This document shows, one piece after another, positions 1-7,673 of a DNA stretch of 64,000 bases; within the stretch, counting starts at the first letter, position 1, and every line of letters starts with the position of its first letter. A program made the translations under genes and the position numbers. The notes under the pieces are model-generated. The model had not been told where the DNA came from, made no database searches, and saw nothing but the letters and a program-made list of their open reading frames with translations. Source of the DNA: Pseudarthrobacter phenanthrenivorans (GTDB lineage: Bacteria > Actinomycetota > Actinomycetes > Actinomycetales > Micrococcaceae); contig NZ_JWTB01000011.1 in NCBI RefSeq assembly GCF_000813845.1, positions 1 through 64,000 on the forward strand. Reading direction: 5' to 3'.

Positions 1-168
1 GGTGCCGCCGTTGCCGCCGCCTGTGCCGTTGACATTGAGTTCCAGCGGTATCTGGGCGCCTCCATTCGAGTGGGCGAGCACCGCCTGGTCGGAAGCCGCG
101 ATGGCAGGCGCTGTAAGGCTGATAAGGCCGAGCCCTACCACCCCCATTGTTGCTAAGGTGCGTTTCAT
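1..168 (-). CDS. secreted protein, partial (signal peptide end only)
   Basis: The first 56 codons of a minus-strand gene that runs off the left edge of the window. The start ATG (complement of 166-168) follows a good ribosome-binding site, GGGGAGAAG, a few bases upstream. The protein opens with MKR, a hydrophobic stretch of about 15 residues and an APAIA-A signal-peptidase-like site near residue 24. The mature part then becomes Gly/Asn-rich (about residues 45-56). This is a Sec-type export signal seen directly. The function of the mature part cannot be told because the C-terminus lies outside the window. The plus-strand ORF over the same bases lacks any such logic. Confidence 0.7.
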   Translation of the reverse strand, partial: MKRTLATMGVVGLGLISLTAPAIAASDQAVLAHSNGGAQIPLELNVNGTGGGNGGT

Positions 169-444
169 TTCTTCTCCCCATATGTGTGTGAAACGGACCA
201 TGGCGAGGAAAGGCCAGCGATGACGCCATATGCCCCAGCAGCACGGTCAGCTTGCTTGAGGTTTCAGGCTAGGGGCGCCGCCTGCGGCAGTCGCCAGTAG
301 GAGGTACTCGTCTTTTTCCACAGCTGCGGGCCGCGGTTACTTGCCAGTACCCTAACCCCGCCCCGGCACACCTGCTTCCTTCCGGCACCTTGTCCGCGGT
401 CAGGGGCGGGCCTACCGTTTTAACTGACCCAAGGAGCGTGCGTC

Positions 445-645
445 ATGGAAATCTTCATGTGGTGGCTGGACCTGGACCTTGACAGCAAGGAATGGCTGCG
501 CGGGAACCTGCGCGCCGAGGAACTGCCGCTCCCGGTCCTCCAGGGCATCGCCGAAGCCGGCGGCCCGCATCCAGGCAACCCGGCCGCCGTCCTGACCGCC
601 GCCGACTGGGACTTCATCGAAACGCAGTCTGAGTTCGTCGACTGA
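445..645 (+). CDS. small acidic hypothetical protein (66 aa)
   Basis: A 66-residue acidic protein starting MEIFMWWLDLDLDSKEW and ending FIETQSEFVD. An AAGGAG ribosome-binding site lies at 431-436, 8 bases before the ATG, which is why I take this ORF as real despite its size. It has no signal peptide, membrane segment or motif I recognise. It stands alone between the divergent secreted-protein gene and the BNR-repeat gene. The upstream gap (169-444) holds no other gene I can support. Function unknown. Confidence 0.6.
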   Translation: MEIFMWWLDLDLDSKEWLRGNLRAEELPLPVLQGIAEAGGPHPGNPAAVLTAADWDFIETQSEFVD

Positions 646-722
646 GCCCCTGCGGGCCGGCAGGGGAAGCCGCCGGGGGGAACCCATTGCGGGCAGACTC
701 CTCCGGTGGTTGCATGGAGCGC

Positions 723-1820
723 ATGGCAACGGCGGCAAAACATCTTCTGGCGATCGGCACCAAAAAAGGCCTGTGGCTGGCAACAAGCCAGGACCGGCAG
801 GAATGGTCCTTCACGGGCCCGCATTTTTTCATGGCGGAGATTCCCAGCATCGGCATCGACATCAGGGAAGGCCGCACCCGGATCCTGGTGGGTGTCCGCA
901 GCCCGCACTGGGGTCCTACGGTGGCGCACTCGGATGACCTGGGGGAGACCTGGACGGAGCCGGAGCATGGCGCCATCACGTTCCCCGAGGACACGGGTGC
1001 GGCGCTGGAGCGCGTGTGGCAGATCTACCCGGATGCCGAGTCCCGCCCCGGGGTGGTGTGGGCGGGAGCTGAACCGATATCCGTATGGAAGTCCACCGAC
1101 GGCGGGGAACACTTCGAGCTGAACCGGGGATTATGGGACCACCCGCACCACAGCGAATGGGGAGCCGGGTACGGCGGCGCGGCGGCGCATTCGATCGTGG
1201 TGGACCCGGCCGGCGAGACCGTGCATGTGGCCATGAGCACCGGTGGCGTCTACCGCTCGCTCGACGGCGGCACCTCCTGGGAGGCGCGCAACAAGGGCAT
1301 CTCGGCCTACTTCATGCCGGACCCCAACCCGGAGTTCGGCCAGTGCGTGCACAAGATAGCTGCTGATGCCGCAGTGGCAGGGCGCCTGTACGCCCAGAAC
1401 CACCACGGCGTCTACCGGACGGACGACAACGCAGACAACTGGAACTCCATTGCGGAGGGGCTGCCTGCCGACTTCGGGTTCGTGATGCTGACGCACCCCC
1501 GCAGGGAGGGCACGGCGTGGGTGGTCCCGCTGAAGGCCGACGGCGAACGGATTCCGCCCGACGGAAAGCTTGCCGTCCACCGCACGGACGACGCCGGGAA
1601 CAGCTGGAAGCGGCTCAGTACCGGCCTTCCGGAGCGCGAATACAACAGCGTGCTGCGGGACGCGGCGTCGGTGGATACGGCGGAACCGGCCGGCGTCTAC
1701 TTCGGCACGCGGGGCGGGACGGTCTATGCGAGTGCGGACGAGGGCGAGACGTTCACCGAAGTGGCCACCCACCTGCCCGATGTCCTGTGCGTCAGGGCGG
1801 CCGTGGTTGCCGGTGCCTGA
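723..1820 (+). CDS. BNR/Asp-box repeat (sialidase-like beta-propeller) protein
   Basis: About 365 residues with six Asp-box motifs of the S/T-x-D-x-G-x-x-W/F type: SDDLGETW, STDGGEHF, SLDGGTSW, TDDNADNW, TDDAGNSW and SADEGETF. The spacing fits a six-bladed propeller like the sialidase/BNR superfamily. There is no signal peptide, so it is probably cytoplasmic, and it is not obviously a glycosidase: I did not find an Arg-triad or nucleophile Tyr that I could assign. Start uncertain: ATG 723 has GGAG four bases upstream; ATG 714 and TTG 687 (after a G-rich stretch) are alternatives. Its end overlaps the MoaD-like gene by 8 bases, suggesting co-translation and a shared role. Confidence 0.75.
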   Translation: MATAAKHLLAIGTKKGLWLATSQDRQEWSFTGPHFFMAEIPSIGIDIREGRTRILVGVRSPHWGPTVAHSDDLGETWTEPEHGAITFPEDTGAALERVWQIYPDAESRPGVVWAGAEPISVWKSTDGGEHFELNRGLWDHPHHSEWGAGYGGAAAHSIVVDPAGETVHVAMSTGGVYRSLDGGTSWEARNKGISAYFMPDPNPEFGQCVHKIAADAAVAGRLYAQNHHGVYRTDDNADNWNSIAEGLPADFGFVMLTHPRREGTAWVVPLKADGERIPPDGKLAVHRTDDAGNSWKRLSTGLPEREYNSVLRDAASVDTAEPAGVYFGTRGGTVYASADEGETFTEVATHLPDVLCVRAAVVAGA

Positions 1821-2100
1821 GATCTCGCTGGTGCTGCCCAGTGTCCTGCAGCCCCTGGCCGGCGGGCAGTCCGTACTGACTGCGCCCGCCGACGGGCCGG
1901 TGACGGTGGCAAGCCTGCTCGATGCGGTTGCCGCGGAGTATGCGGTGCTGGGCCGGCGGCTCCGGGATGAAACGGGCGCGCTGCGGAGGTTCGTCAACAT
2001 ATATGTCGACGGCGATGAGGTGCGGCGGCTGCAGGGCCTGGACACCCGGGTGTCTCCGGGCCAGGAGATTCTGGTGATCCAGTCTGTTGCCGGCGGCTAG
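1813..2100 (+). CDS. MoaD/ThiS-family sulfur-carrier-like protein
   Basis: A 95-residue ubiquitin-fold-like protein. It has the family pattern of an N-terminal strand, TVASLLDAVAAEYAVLGRRL, then FVNIYVDGDEVRRLQGLDTRVSPGQEILVIQSVAGG. The C-terminal Gly-Gly is what MoaD and ThiS use for adenylation and thiocarboxylation, so the carrier end is intact. GTG 1813 is chosen because it gives the expected length and overlaps the BNR gene's stop by 8 bases. No moaE, moeB, thiF or thiG is nearby, so it is unlikely to be the main molybdopterin or thiamine carrier. The partner in sulfur transfer or conjugation is unknown. Confidence 0.75.
   Translation: MPEISLVLPSVLQPLAGGQSVLTAPADGPVTVASLLDAVAAEYAVLGRRLRDETGALRRFVNIYVDGDEVRRLQGLDTRVSPGQEILVIQSVAGG
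1861..1889. repeat. short near-identical repeat, copy 1 (inside MoaD-like gene)
   Basis: This 29-bp stretch matches 2122-2150 at 27 of 29 positions, in the same orientation. It begins GGCGGGCAGTCC and ends TGCGCCCGC, and has hairpin potential (GGGC-AGTC against GACT-n-GCCC). This copy is translated as part of the MoaD-like protein. Confidence 0.6.
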
Positions 2101-2121
2101 CGGAGGGTCCAGGCGCGGGGC

Positions 2122-2150
2122 GGCGGGCAGTCCTTACTGACTACGCCCGC
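2122..2150. repeat. short near-identical repeat, copy 2 (after MoaD-like gene)
   Basis: Second copy of the 29-bp unit, 21 bases after the MoaD-like stop codon. It differs from the first copy at two positions (T for G, A for G). Because it can fold into a GC-rich hairpin it may act as a weak terminator, but there is no T-run. Confidence 0.55.
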
Positions 2151-2174
2151 GGCCCGGCATGGGGGTTCCAGCTG

Positions 2175-2411
2175 CTATGCAACGCGCCAGACAGTGCACT
2201 CGTCCGTATTGATTGCTTTCCGGACTCCCGTGATCCGGTCCAAGATCCACACCACACCGATGCCGGGCGCTGTTTCCTGCACGCTGCCCCGGCGGATCAC
2301 CACGTCGTCGTAGGACGGGCCCACGGAGAGGCGGGCTTCGATTTCGTCACCGCGGTGGAGCTGGTCCAGTGCGCGGACTCTGGTTACATGCGGGGTCGCT
2401 TTCTTCAACAT
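2175..2411 (-). CDS. small hypothetical protein (78 aa)
   Basis: A 78-residue soluble protein, MLKKATPHVTRVRALDQLHRG to TDECTVWRVA. A textbook AGGAGG ribosome-binding site sits 6 bases upstream of the ATG on the minus strand, which supports a real gene. It is strand-rich (repeated alternating hydrophobics such as DDVVIRRGSV and IGVVWILDRI), suggesting a small beta-barrel-like fold. I recognise no family. It is convergent with the MoaD-like gene and follows the aminotransferase on the same strand with a gap of about 120 bases. Confidence 0.65.
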   Translation of the reverse strand: MLKKATPHVTRVRALDQLHRGDEIEARLSVGPSYDDVVIRRGSVQETAPGIGVVWILDRITGVRKAINTDECTVWRVA

Positions 2412-2533
2412 CGGGGGCCTCCTGGCTGGAGCTGGTGCCGGCTCTTGCCTGCACTACCCAGTGTGGGCCGCAATTGTTGCGTACCGGTTTCCCCGCGGTT
2501 AGGTCGCGGTTAGTTCTTGAAGCCGCTGCCGTT

Positions 2534-3760
2534 TCAGGCGTCGGCGCTGCTGCGGTAGGCGGCCAGGAAGGTGGCGATCCTGTCCACCGCTTCCTCGATC
2601 TCCAGGACCGAAGGCAGGATCACGAAGCGGAAGTGGTCCGGGGCGGGCCAGTTGAACGCGGAGCCGTGCGACACCAGGATCTTCTGGTCCCGGAGCAGGT
2701 CCAGGACGAACTGTTCGTCGCTGGTGATGGGGTATACCTCAGGGTCCAGGCGCGGGAAGAGGTACATGGCGCCCGACGCCGGGACGCAGCTGACGCCCGG
2801 AATGGCGGTGAGGAGCCGGTGGGCGAGGTCCCGCTGCTCGCGGAGCCGGCCGCCCGGTTTCACCAGTGCCTCGATGCTCTGGTAGCCGCCCAGGCAGGTC
2901 TGGATGGCGTGCTGGGCGGGGACGTTGGCGCAGAGGCGCAGCGAGGCCAGCAGTTCCAGGGCTTCCCGGTAGCCTTCGGTGGCTGCCCGCGGCCCGGTGA
3001 TGGCCACCCACCCTGCCCGGTAGCCGGGCATCCGGTACGCCTTGGAGAGGCCGCTGAAGGTCAGGCAGCACAGGTCCTCGGCCACAGCAGCGGTGTGAAT
3101 GTGCCGGGCTTCCCCGTACAGCACCTTTTCGTAGATCTCGTCAGAGAACAGGACCAGGTTGTGCTTGCGGGCCAGGTCTGCGAACTGCTCCAGGATGTGC
3201 CGGGGGTATACGGCGCCCGTGGGGTTGTTCGGGTTGATGATCACGATGCCCTTGGTGCGGCTGGTGATCTTCGCCTCGACGTCCGCCATGTCCGGCCACC
3301 AGTTCTCCTCCTCGTCGCAGAGGTAGTGCACGGGCTTGCCGCCGGTCAGGGTTACCGCGGCGGTCCACAGGGGGTAGTCCGGCGCGGGGACCAGGATCTG
3401 GTCGCCGTTTTCCATGAACGCCTGCAGGCACATGGAGATGAGCTCGCTGACGCCGTTGCCGATCACGATGTCCTCGACCCCGATGTTCATCAGTCCGCGG
3501 GTCTGGTAGTACTGCGAGATGGCTGTCCTGGCCGTGAAGATCCCCTTGGAGTCGCTGTAGCCCTGGGCCCCGCGGAGGTGGTGGATCATGTCCACCACCA
3601 CGGACTCCGGCGCCTCCAGCCCGAACGGTGCCGTGTCCCCAAGGTTCATCTTGAGGATGCGGTGCCCTTCGGCTTCCATGTTCTTGGCGGCCTGGAGGAT
3701 GGGTCCGCGGAGTTCGTAGCGGACGTCCCGGAGTTTGCTGGAGTGCTGCATGGCGTGCAT
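2534..3760 (-). CDS. class I/II PLP-dependent aminotransferase (AlaA-like)
   Basis: A fold-type I aminotransferase of about 408 residues. The N-terminus SSKLRDVRYELRGPIL and the motifs GYSDSKG, NPNNPTGAVY (substrate/PLP contact), FSDEIYE (the Asp that pairs with the PLP ring nitrogen) and SGLSKAYRMPGYRAGW (Schiff-base Lys near residue 240) match the alanine aminotransferase AlaA group. That group makes alanine from pyruvate and glutamate in the cytosol. Start uncertain: ATG 3760 and ATG 3751 fit the family's N-terminus; upstream GTG 3829 would add 23 residues. No start has a strong SD. It stands alone, divergent from the AEC transporter. Confidence 0.85.
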   Translation of the reverse strand: MHAMQHSSKLRDVRYELRGPILQAAKNMEAEGHRILKMNLGDTAPFGLEAPESVVVDMIHHLRGAQGYSDSKGIFTARTAISQYYQTRGLMNIGVEDIVIGNGVSELISMCLQAFMENGDQILVPAPDYPLWTAAVTLTGGKPVHYLCDEEENWWPDMADVEAKITSRTKGIVIINPNNPTGAVYPRHILEQFADLARKHNLVLFSDEIYEKVLYGEARHIHTAAVAEDLCCLTFSGLSKAYRMPGYRAGWVAITGPRAATEGYREALELLASLRLCANVPAQHAIQTCLGGYQSIEALVKPGGRLREQRDLAHRLLTAIPGVSCVPASGAMYLFPRLDPEVYPITSDEQFVLDLLRDQKILVSHGSAFNWPAPDHFRFVILPSVLEIEEAVDRIATFLAAYRSSADA

Positions 3761-3854
3761 GGTTGATCTTTTCACAAACGCACGACGCCGGCGCATGGTT
3801 CGCAGGGCACCGTCCAGTTTGTCCAACACGCCCGCCTGGCCAGCCGGCGTCAGC

Positions 3855-3883
3855 TTGTCCGATAAGTTTGTTGCTTGTAGTAC
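3855..3883 (+). promoter_or_regulatory. possible promoter of the AEC transporter gene
   Basis: TTGTCC at 3855-3860 and TAGTAC at 3878-3883 are separated by 17 bases and lie in an AT-richer patch of the divergent intergenic region. The -10 match is weak, so this is a suggestion only. Confidence 0.25.
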
Positions 3884-3934
3884 TTCGCTCTGCGGCGGTG
3901 CAGGGTGCAGCGGAAGGGAAAGGACGTACCCCGC

Positions 3935-4858
3935 GTGGGAGGTGTGCTGGTCGGGCTGGCGGTGATCGGCGTCGTCATTGCCGTCGGATACATTGCCGCG
4001 CGCTGCGGGCTGGGGGACGAACCCACCATTTCGGCACTGACCCGGACCGCTTTCTTCATCACCAACCCGGTGCTCCTCTTCACGGTGGTCCTGAAGTCGG
4101 ACCTGTCCGTGGTGTTCTCCGCCTACGTTCCACTGGCCATGATGACCGCCGCGGTGACGGCCCTGCTGTATGTGGCTGCCAGCCGCATCTGGTTCCGGCG
4201 GCCGCTGGCTGAAACCGCCATCGGCGCCATGGCCGGTTCCTACGTCAACGCCAACAACATCGGCATCCCCATCACGCTGTATGCGCTGGGCGACGCCACC
4301 CCCGTGGCCCCCGTCCTGCTGGTCCAGCTGCTCCTGTTCGCCCCGCTGGTCCTGACGCTGCTGGACCTTTCGGAGGCGGGCCGGTTCTCACCCAGGCTGA
4401 TGCTGACCCAGCCGTTCCGCAACCCGATGATCATCGCCTCGCTGCTGGGCGTGGTCCTGGCCGCCCTGCACGTGCAGCTTCCGGCCCCCGTCATGGCACC
4501 GCTGACGCTCCTGGGCGGCGCAGCCGTGCCGGTGGTGCTGCTGGCCTTCGGGATGTCGCTGCACGGAACCAGAATGCTCCGGAGCGGCGGCCACACGGCC
4601 GAAATCCTGACTGCCACGGCACTGAAGTCCGCCGTGATGCCGGCGGTGGCGTTCGCCGTCGGACGCTACCTCTTCAATCTGGACCACCGCATGCTCCTGG
4701 GCGTGGTGCTCATGGCGGCCCTTCCGTCTGCCCAGAACGTGTTCCTGTTCGCCAGCAAGTACGGTCGCGGAGTCGCTGTGGCGCGCGAAACCATCCTGCT
4801 CTCAACGGCGGCCGCTGCCCCGGTCCTGGTCCTGGTTGTCTGGCTCCTGGCCGCCTGA
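3935..4858 (+). CDS. AEC-family (auxin efflux carrier-like) permease
   Basis: About 307 residues with roughly ten hydrophobic segments, from VGGVLVGLAVIGVVIAVGYIAARCG through the C-terminal APVLVLVVWLLAA. Typical AEC features are the half-broken helix ITNPVLLF, the NANNIGIPI motif in the middle and NPMIIASLLGV opening the second bundle. AEC proteins export or exchange small organic anions such as malate or auxin; the substrate here is not predictable. GTG 3935 is preferred because AAAGGA lies about 10 bases upstream; GTG 3905 would add ten charged residues and has no SD. Its 3' end is followed after 61 bases by ligC. Confidence 0.85.
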   Translation: MGGVLVGLAVIGVVIAVGYIAARCGLGDEPTISALTRTAFFITNPVLLFTVVLKSDLSVVFSAYVPLAMMTAAVTALLYVAASRIWFRRPLAETAIGAMAGSYVNANNIGIPITLYALGDATPVAPVLLVQLLLFAPLVLTLLDLSEAGRFSPRLMLTQPFRNPMIIASLLGVVLAALHVQLPAPVMAPLTLLGGAAVPVVLLAFGMSLHGTRMLRSGGHTAEILTATALKSAVMPAVAFAVGRYLFNLDHRMLLGVVLMAALPSAQNVFLFASKYGRGVAVARETILLSTAAAAPVLVLVVWLLAA

Positions 4859-4919
4859 AACAGGACCGTCGCCCGCGCCGCCCTACCCTCCGGGGCGTCC
4901 GCCGGGCAAGAATGGGCAC

Positions 4920-6008
4920 ATGGAACTTCCCGTGATGCCGCCCGTCCCGCCCATGCTCGCCAAGGCCGTCAGCGGCATCGACGGAGTTCCGGGAAGTGCA
5001 GCCCTCAGCTACGAGCCCAAGTGGGACGGCTTCCGCTCCATCATTTTCCGCGACGGCGATGACCTGGAGATCGGCAGCCGCAACGAAAAACCCATGACCC
5101 GCTACTTCCCGGAACTCGTGGCCGCGCTCAAGGAGAACCTGCCGCCGCGCTGCGTGGTGGACGGGGAGATCATCCTGATAGGAGCGTCCGGGGACCGGCT
5201 TGACTTCGATGCCCTGCAGCAGCGCATCCATCCTGCGGCCAGCCGGGTGAAGCTGCTCGCCGGGCAGACCCCTGCGTCCTTCGTCGCGTTCGACCTGCTG
5301 GCACTGGGCGACGACGACTACACCGGCCGGCCCTTTTCGGAGCGCAGGGCGGCGCTGGAGAAGGCGCTCGCGGCCAGCAAGGCCCCGGTGCACCTCACGG
5401 CCGCCACCACGGACAAGGACACCGCGGGGCGGTGGTTCGAGCAGTTCGAGGGGGCCGGGCTGGACGGCATCGTGGCCAAGCGGCTGGACGGCCGGTATGA
5501 GCCGGACAAACGGGTGATGTTCAAGGTCAAGCACGAGCGGACCGCCGACTGCGTGGTGGCCGGCTATCGGCTGCACAAGAGCGGTCCGGACGCCATCGGC
5601 TCGCTGCTGCTGGGCCTCTACAAAGACGACGGCGGCCTGGCCAGCGTGGGCGTGATCGGCGCCTTCCCCATGAAGCGGCGGCAGGAACTGTTTGAACAGC
5701 TCCAGCCGTTGGTGACGGACTTCGACAACCACCCCTGGGCGTGGGCCAAGCAGGAAGAAGGGGAGCGGACGCCGCGGAACGCCGAAGGCAGCCGGTGGAG
5801 CGCCGGCAAGGACCTCTCCTTTGTTCCGCTGCGCCCCGAACTGGTGGTTGAGGTCCGCTACGACCACATGGAGGGCGACCGGTTCCGCCACACTGCGCAG
5901 TTCAACCGCTGGCGGCCTGACCGGGAGCCGGAATCCTGCACGTACGCGCAGCTGGAGGAGCCGGTGAACTTCGACCTTGCCTCCGTGCTGGAGACCGGCC
6001 GGGCCTAG
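4920..6008 (+). CDS. ligC: ATP-dependent DNA ligase, LigC type
   Basis: A 362-residue nucleotidyltransferase. Motif I is EPKWDGFR with the adenylated Lys at about residue 34; then SRNEKPMTRYFPEL, VDGEII (motif III), DGIVAKRLDGRYEPDKR (motif IV) and FKVKHERTADCVVAGYR (motif V), followed by an OB-fold domain. Length and motif context match mycobacterial LigC, which seals nicks with ATP and has been linked to end-joining and base-excision repair. No Ku or LigD gene is in the window. ATG 4920 is chosen because MELPVMPPVPPMLAK is the family's start. A strong bidirectional terminator follows. Confidence 0.93.
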   Translation: MELPVMPPVPPMLAKAVSGIDGVPGSAALSYEPKWDGFRSIIFRDGDDLEIGSRNEKPMTRYFPELVAALKENLPPRCVVDGEIILIGASGDRLDFDALQQRIHPAASRVKLLAGQTPASFVAFDLLALGDDDYTGRPFSERRAALEKALAASKAPVHLTAATTDKDTAGRWFEQFEGAGLDGIVAKRLDGRYEPDKRVMFKVKHERTADCVVAGYRLHKSGPDAIGSLLLGLYKDDGGLASVGVIGAFPMKRRQELFEQLQPLVTDFDNHPWAWAKQEEGERTPRNAEGSRWSAGKDLSFVPLRPELVVEVRYDHMEGDRFRHTAQFNRWRPDREPESCTYAQLEEPVNFDLASVLETGRA

Positions 6009-6047
6009 CCTCGTTCGGCGCTACCCGAACAGCCCAACGTTCACAAA

Positions 6048-6083
6048 GGAAAGCCCGCCATTTGGGGGAATGGCGGGCTTTCC
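6048..6083. terminator. strong bidirectional terminator between ligC and the MHS transporter
   Basis: A perfect inverted repeat with 15-bp arms (GGAAAGCCCGCCATT and its complement) around a 6-base loop. The arms begin with AAA and end with TTT, so both convergent transcripts would end with a stem followed by T residues. Confidence 0.9.
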
Positions 6084-6119
6084 GGCTTCAAAACTGGGCT
6101 GGTGTGGACGCCCGGGCGC

Positions 6120-7439
6120 CTACTTCACGCCCAGCAGCTTGGTGGGGGTGCGGAAGGTCTCCTTGGCAGTCAGGGCCGAAATGGCGGCCACGGCGCAGAT
6201 GGCGGCGGTGAAGATGCTGATCTGGACCCAGCCGCCGGCTTGGATGCCTCCCATGGCCGCCACGATGGCCGGCGCGAAGCCTGCCATCAGGAACCCGAGC
6301 TGGGTGCCGATGGCCAGGCCGGAGAAGCGCACCTTGGTGCTGAACATCTCGGCGTAGAAGGAGGGCCAGACCGCGTTGGACGCCGCGTAGCCGAAGGAGA
6401 AGAAACCGATGGCTGCAACGAACATCAGCGGGATGCTGTGGGATTCGAGGCTGAGCAGGAACAGCGGGGTGAGGATTGCGCTGGCCACGGCCCCGTAGAC
6501 GAAGACAGGCTTGCGGCCGATCCTGTCAGCGAGCTTGCCGAACAGCGGCTGCGTGCCCAGGGCCACCAGGTTCGCGCCAACGACGAGCCACAGGGTGGTG
6601 GTGCCGTCGACGCCGGCCACGGTCTTGGCGTAGCTGATGGCCAGCGTGCCGAACACGGTGGAGACGGCGGCGATGAAGGCACAGCAGATCACGCGGAGGA
6701 CGTCGCGCCAGTGGCCCCTGAGCAGGTCAGCGACCGGCAGTTTGGCGATCTGGGCGTTCTTCTGGGCTTCCTCGAACGCCGGCGGCTCGTGCAGGGTGCG
6801 GCGGATCAGGAAGGCAACAACCACGACGGCGGCGCTGAGCCAGAACGGGATGCGCCAGCCGATGCCGTACTTGATCTCGTCCGGCAGGGCCAGGACGGGG
6901 ATGAAGACGAGGGCGGCGAGGATCTGGCCGCCCTGGGTGCCGGTGAGGGTCCAGGAGGTAAAGAAGGAGCGGCGGTTGTCCGGTGCATGCTCCAGGGTCA
7001 TCGAGGAGGCGCCGGCCTGCTCACCCGCGGCCGAGAGGCCCTGGCACAGGCGGGCGAGCACCAGCAGCGCGGGGGCCCACCAGCCCACGGTGCGGAAGTC
7101 GGGCAGGCAGCCGATGACGAACGTGGAGGCTCCCATGAGCAGCAGGGTGAACATCAGGACCTTGCGGCGGCCCACGCGGTCACCGAAGTGGCCCAGGATG
7201 ATCGCGCCGATGGGGCGGGCCACGTAGGCAAACCCGAAGGTTGCGAACGACATGATGGCGGCGTTGGTGTCGGCGTCCGGGAAGAAGACCTTCGGGAAGA
7301 TCAGCGCCGCGGCGGAGCCGAAGATGAAGAAGTCGTAGTACTCGACGGCGCTGCCCAGGAAGCTGGCGAGGGCCGCCTTTTTCGGCGTCCCGGTGGGGGT
7401 GAGGGCACCCGCCTCTGCGGACGGAAGTGTCTGGCTCAT
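6120..7439 (-). CDS. MHS-family MFS transporter, probable quinate/shikimate importer
   Basis: A 439-residue 12-helix permease of the metabolite:proton symporter family (ShiA, ProP, KgtP group). Evidence: SAVEYYDFFIFGSAAALIFPK near the N-terminus, GHFGDRVGRRKVL between helices 2 and 3, and KLADRIGRKPVFVYG between helices 8 and 9. ATG 7439 has AAGGAA five bases upstream. It is divergent from an IclR regulator and next to the quinate/shikimate operon, so an aromatic or hydroaromatic acid is the likely substrate; that is inference from position. Its promoter carries a palindrome exactly between the -35 and -10 boxes. Confidence 0.85.
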   Translation of the reverse strand: MSQTLPSAEAGALTPTGTPKKAALASFLGSAVEYYDFFIFGSAAALIFPKVFFPDADTNAAIMSFATFGFAYVARPIGAIILGHFGDRVGRRKVLMFTLLLMGASTFVIGCLPDFRTVGWWAPALLVLARLCQGLSAAGEQAGASSMTLEHAPDNRRSFFTSWTLTGTQGGQILAALVFIPVLALPDEIKYGIGWRIPFWLSAAVVVVAFLIRRTLHEPPAFEEAQKNAQIAKLPVADLLRGHWRDVLRVICCAFIAAVSTVFGTLAISYAKTVAGVDGTTTLWLVVGANLVALGTQPLFGKLADRIGRKPVFVYGAVASAILTPLFLLSLESHSIPLMFVAAIGFFSFGYAASNAVWPSFYAEMFSTKVRFSGLAIGTQLGFLMAGFAPAIVAAMGGIQAGGWVQISIFTAAICAVAAISALTAKETFRTPTKLLGVK

Positions 7440-7592
7440 GGTGTTCCTTTGGTGTGACGACATTGTCGCGGATGGATCTGGGGCGTCGCAGCCGCCGCTG
7501 CCTTGGTGCGGGCGGGGCGCGGTGCGGCTGGAGTTCGGAAGAAGACCCGGCGTCAGTAGCCACATGGTGGGAGCTACTTGTGCGATATAGAA

Positions 7593-7622
7593 ACTATGAC
7601 TGTGAGGGCAGTCACCTGTCAA
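7593..7622 (-). promoter_or_regulatory. promoter of the MHS transporter gene
   Basis: Read on the minus strand: a consensus -35 TTGACA (complement of 7617-7622), 18 bases, then CATAGT (complement of 7593-7598), a 4/6 match to TATAAT. It lies about 154 bases upstream of the ATG. Confidence 0.5.
7597..7614. promoter_or_regulatory. operator-like palindrome in the transporter/IclR intergenic region
   Basis: Perfect inverted repeat TGACTG-N6-CAGTCA. It fills the spacer of the minus-strand promoter, so a bound protein would block RNA polymerase. The adjacent divergent IclR gene is the natural candidate regulator (inference). Confidence 0.55.
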
Positions 7623-7673
7623 GAAAATAATCACTATCTAGAAATAGCTCTCACATTGTGGCAACATCGAGGT

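Noticed and set aside
2..223. Plus-strand ORF of 73 codons at the left edge
   Set aside because: It is antisense to a signal-peptide gene that has a clear SD and N-terminus. The plus-strand reading is Pro-rich and frame-biased like other GC shadows.
4710..5891. Minus-strand ORF of 393 codons opposite ligC
   Set aside because: High-GC shadow; its composition is Arg/Gly/Val-rich without domains, while the plus strand carries all DNA ligase motifs.
6102..7457. Plus-strand ORF of 451 codons opposite the MHS transporter
   Set aside because: A shadow of a transporter whose helices and loops are clear. Glu/Gly/Asp-rich reading with no SD.
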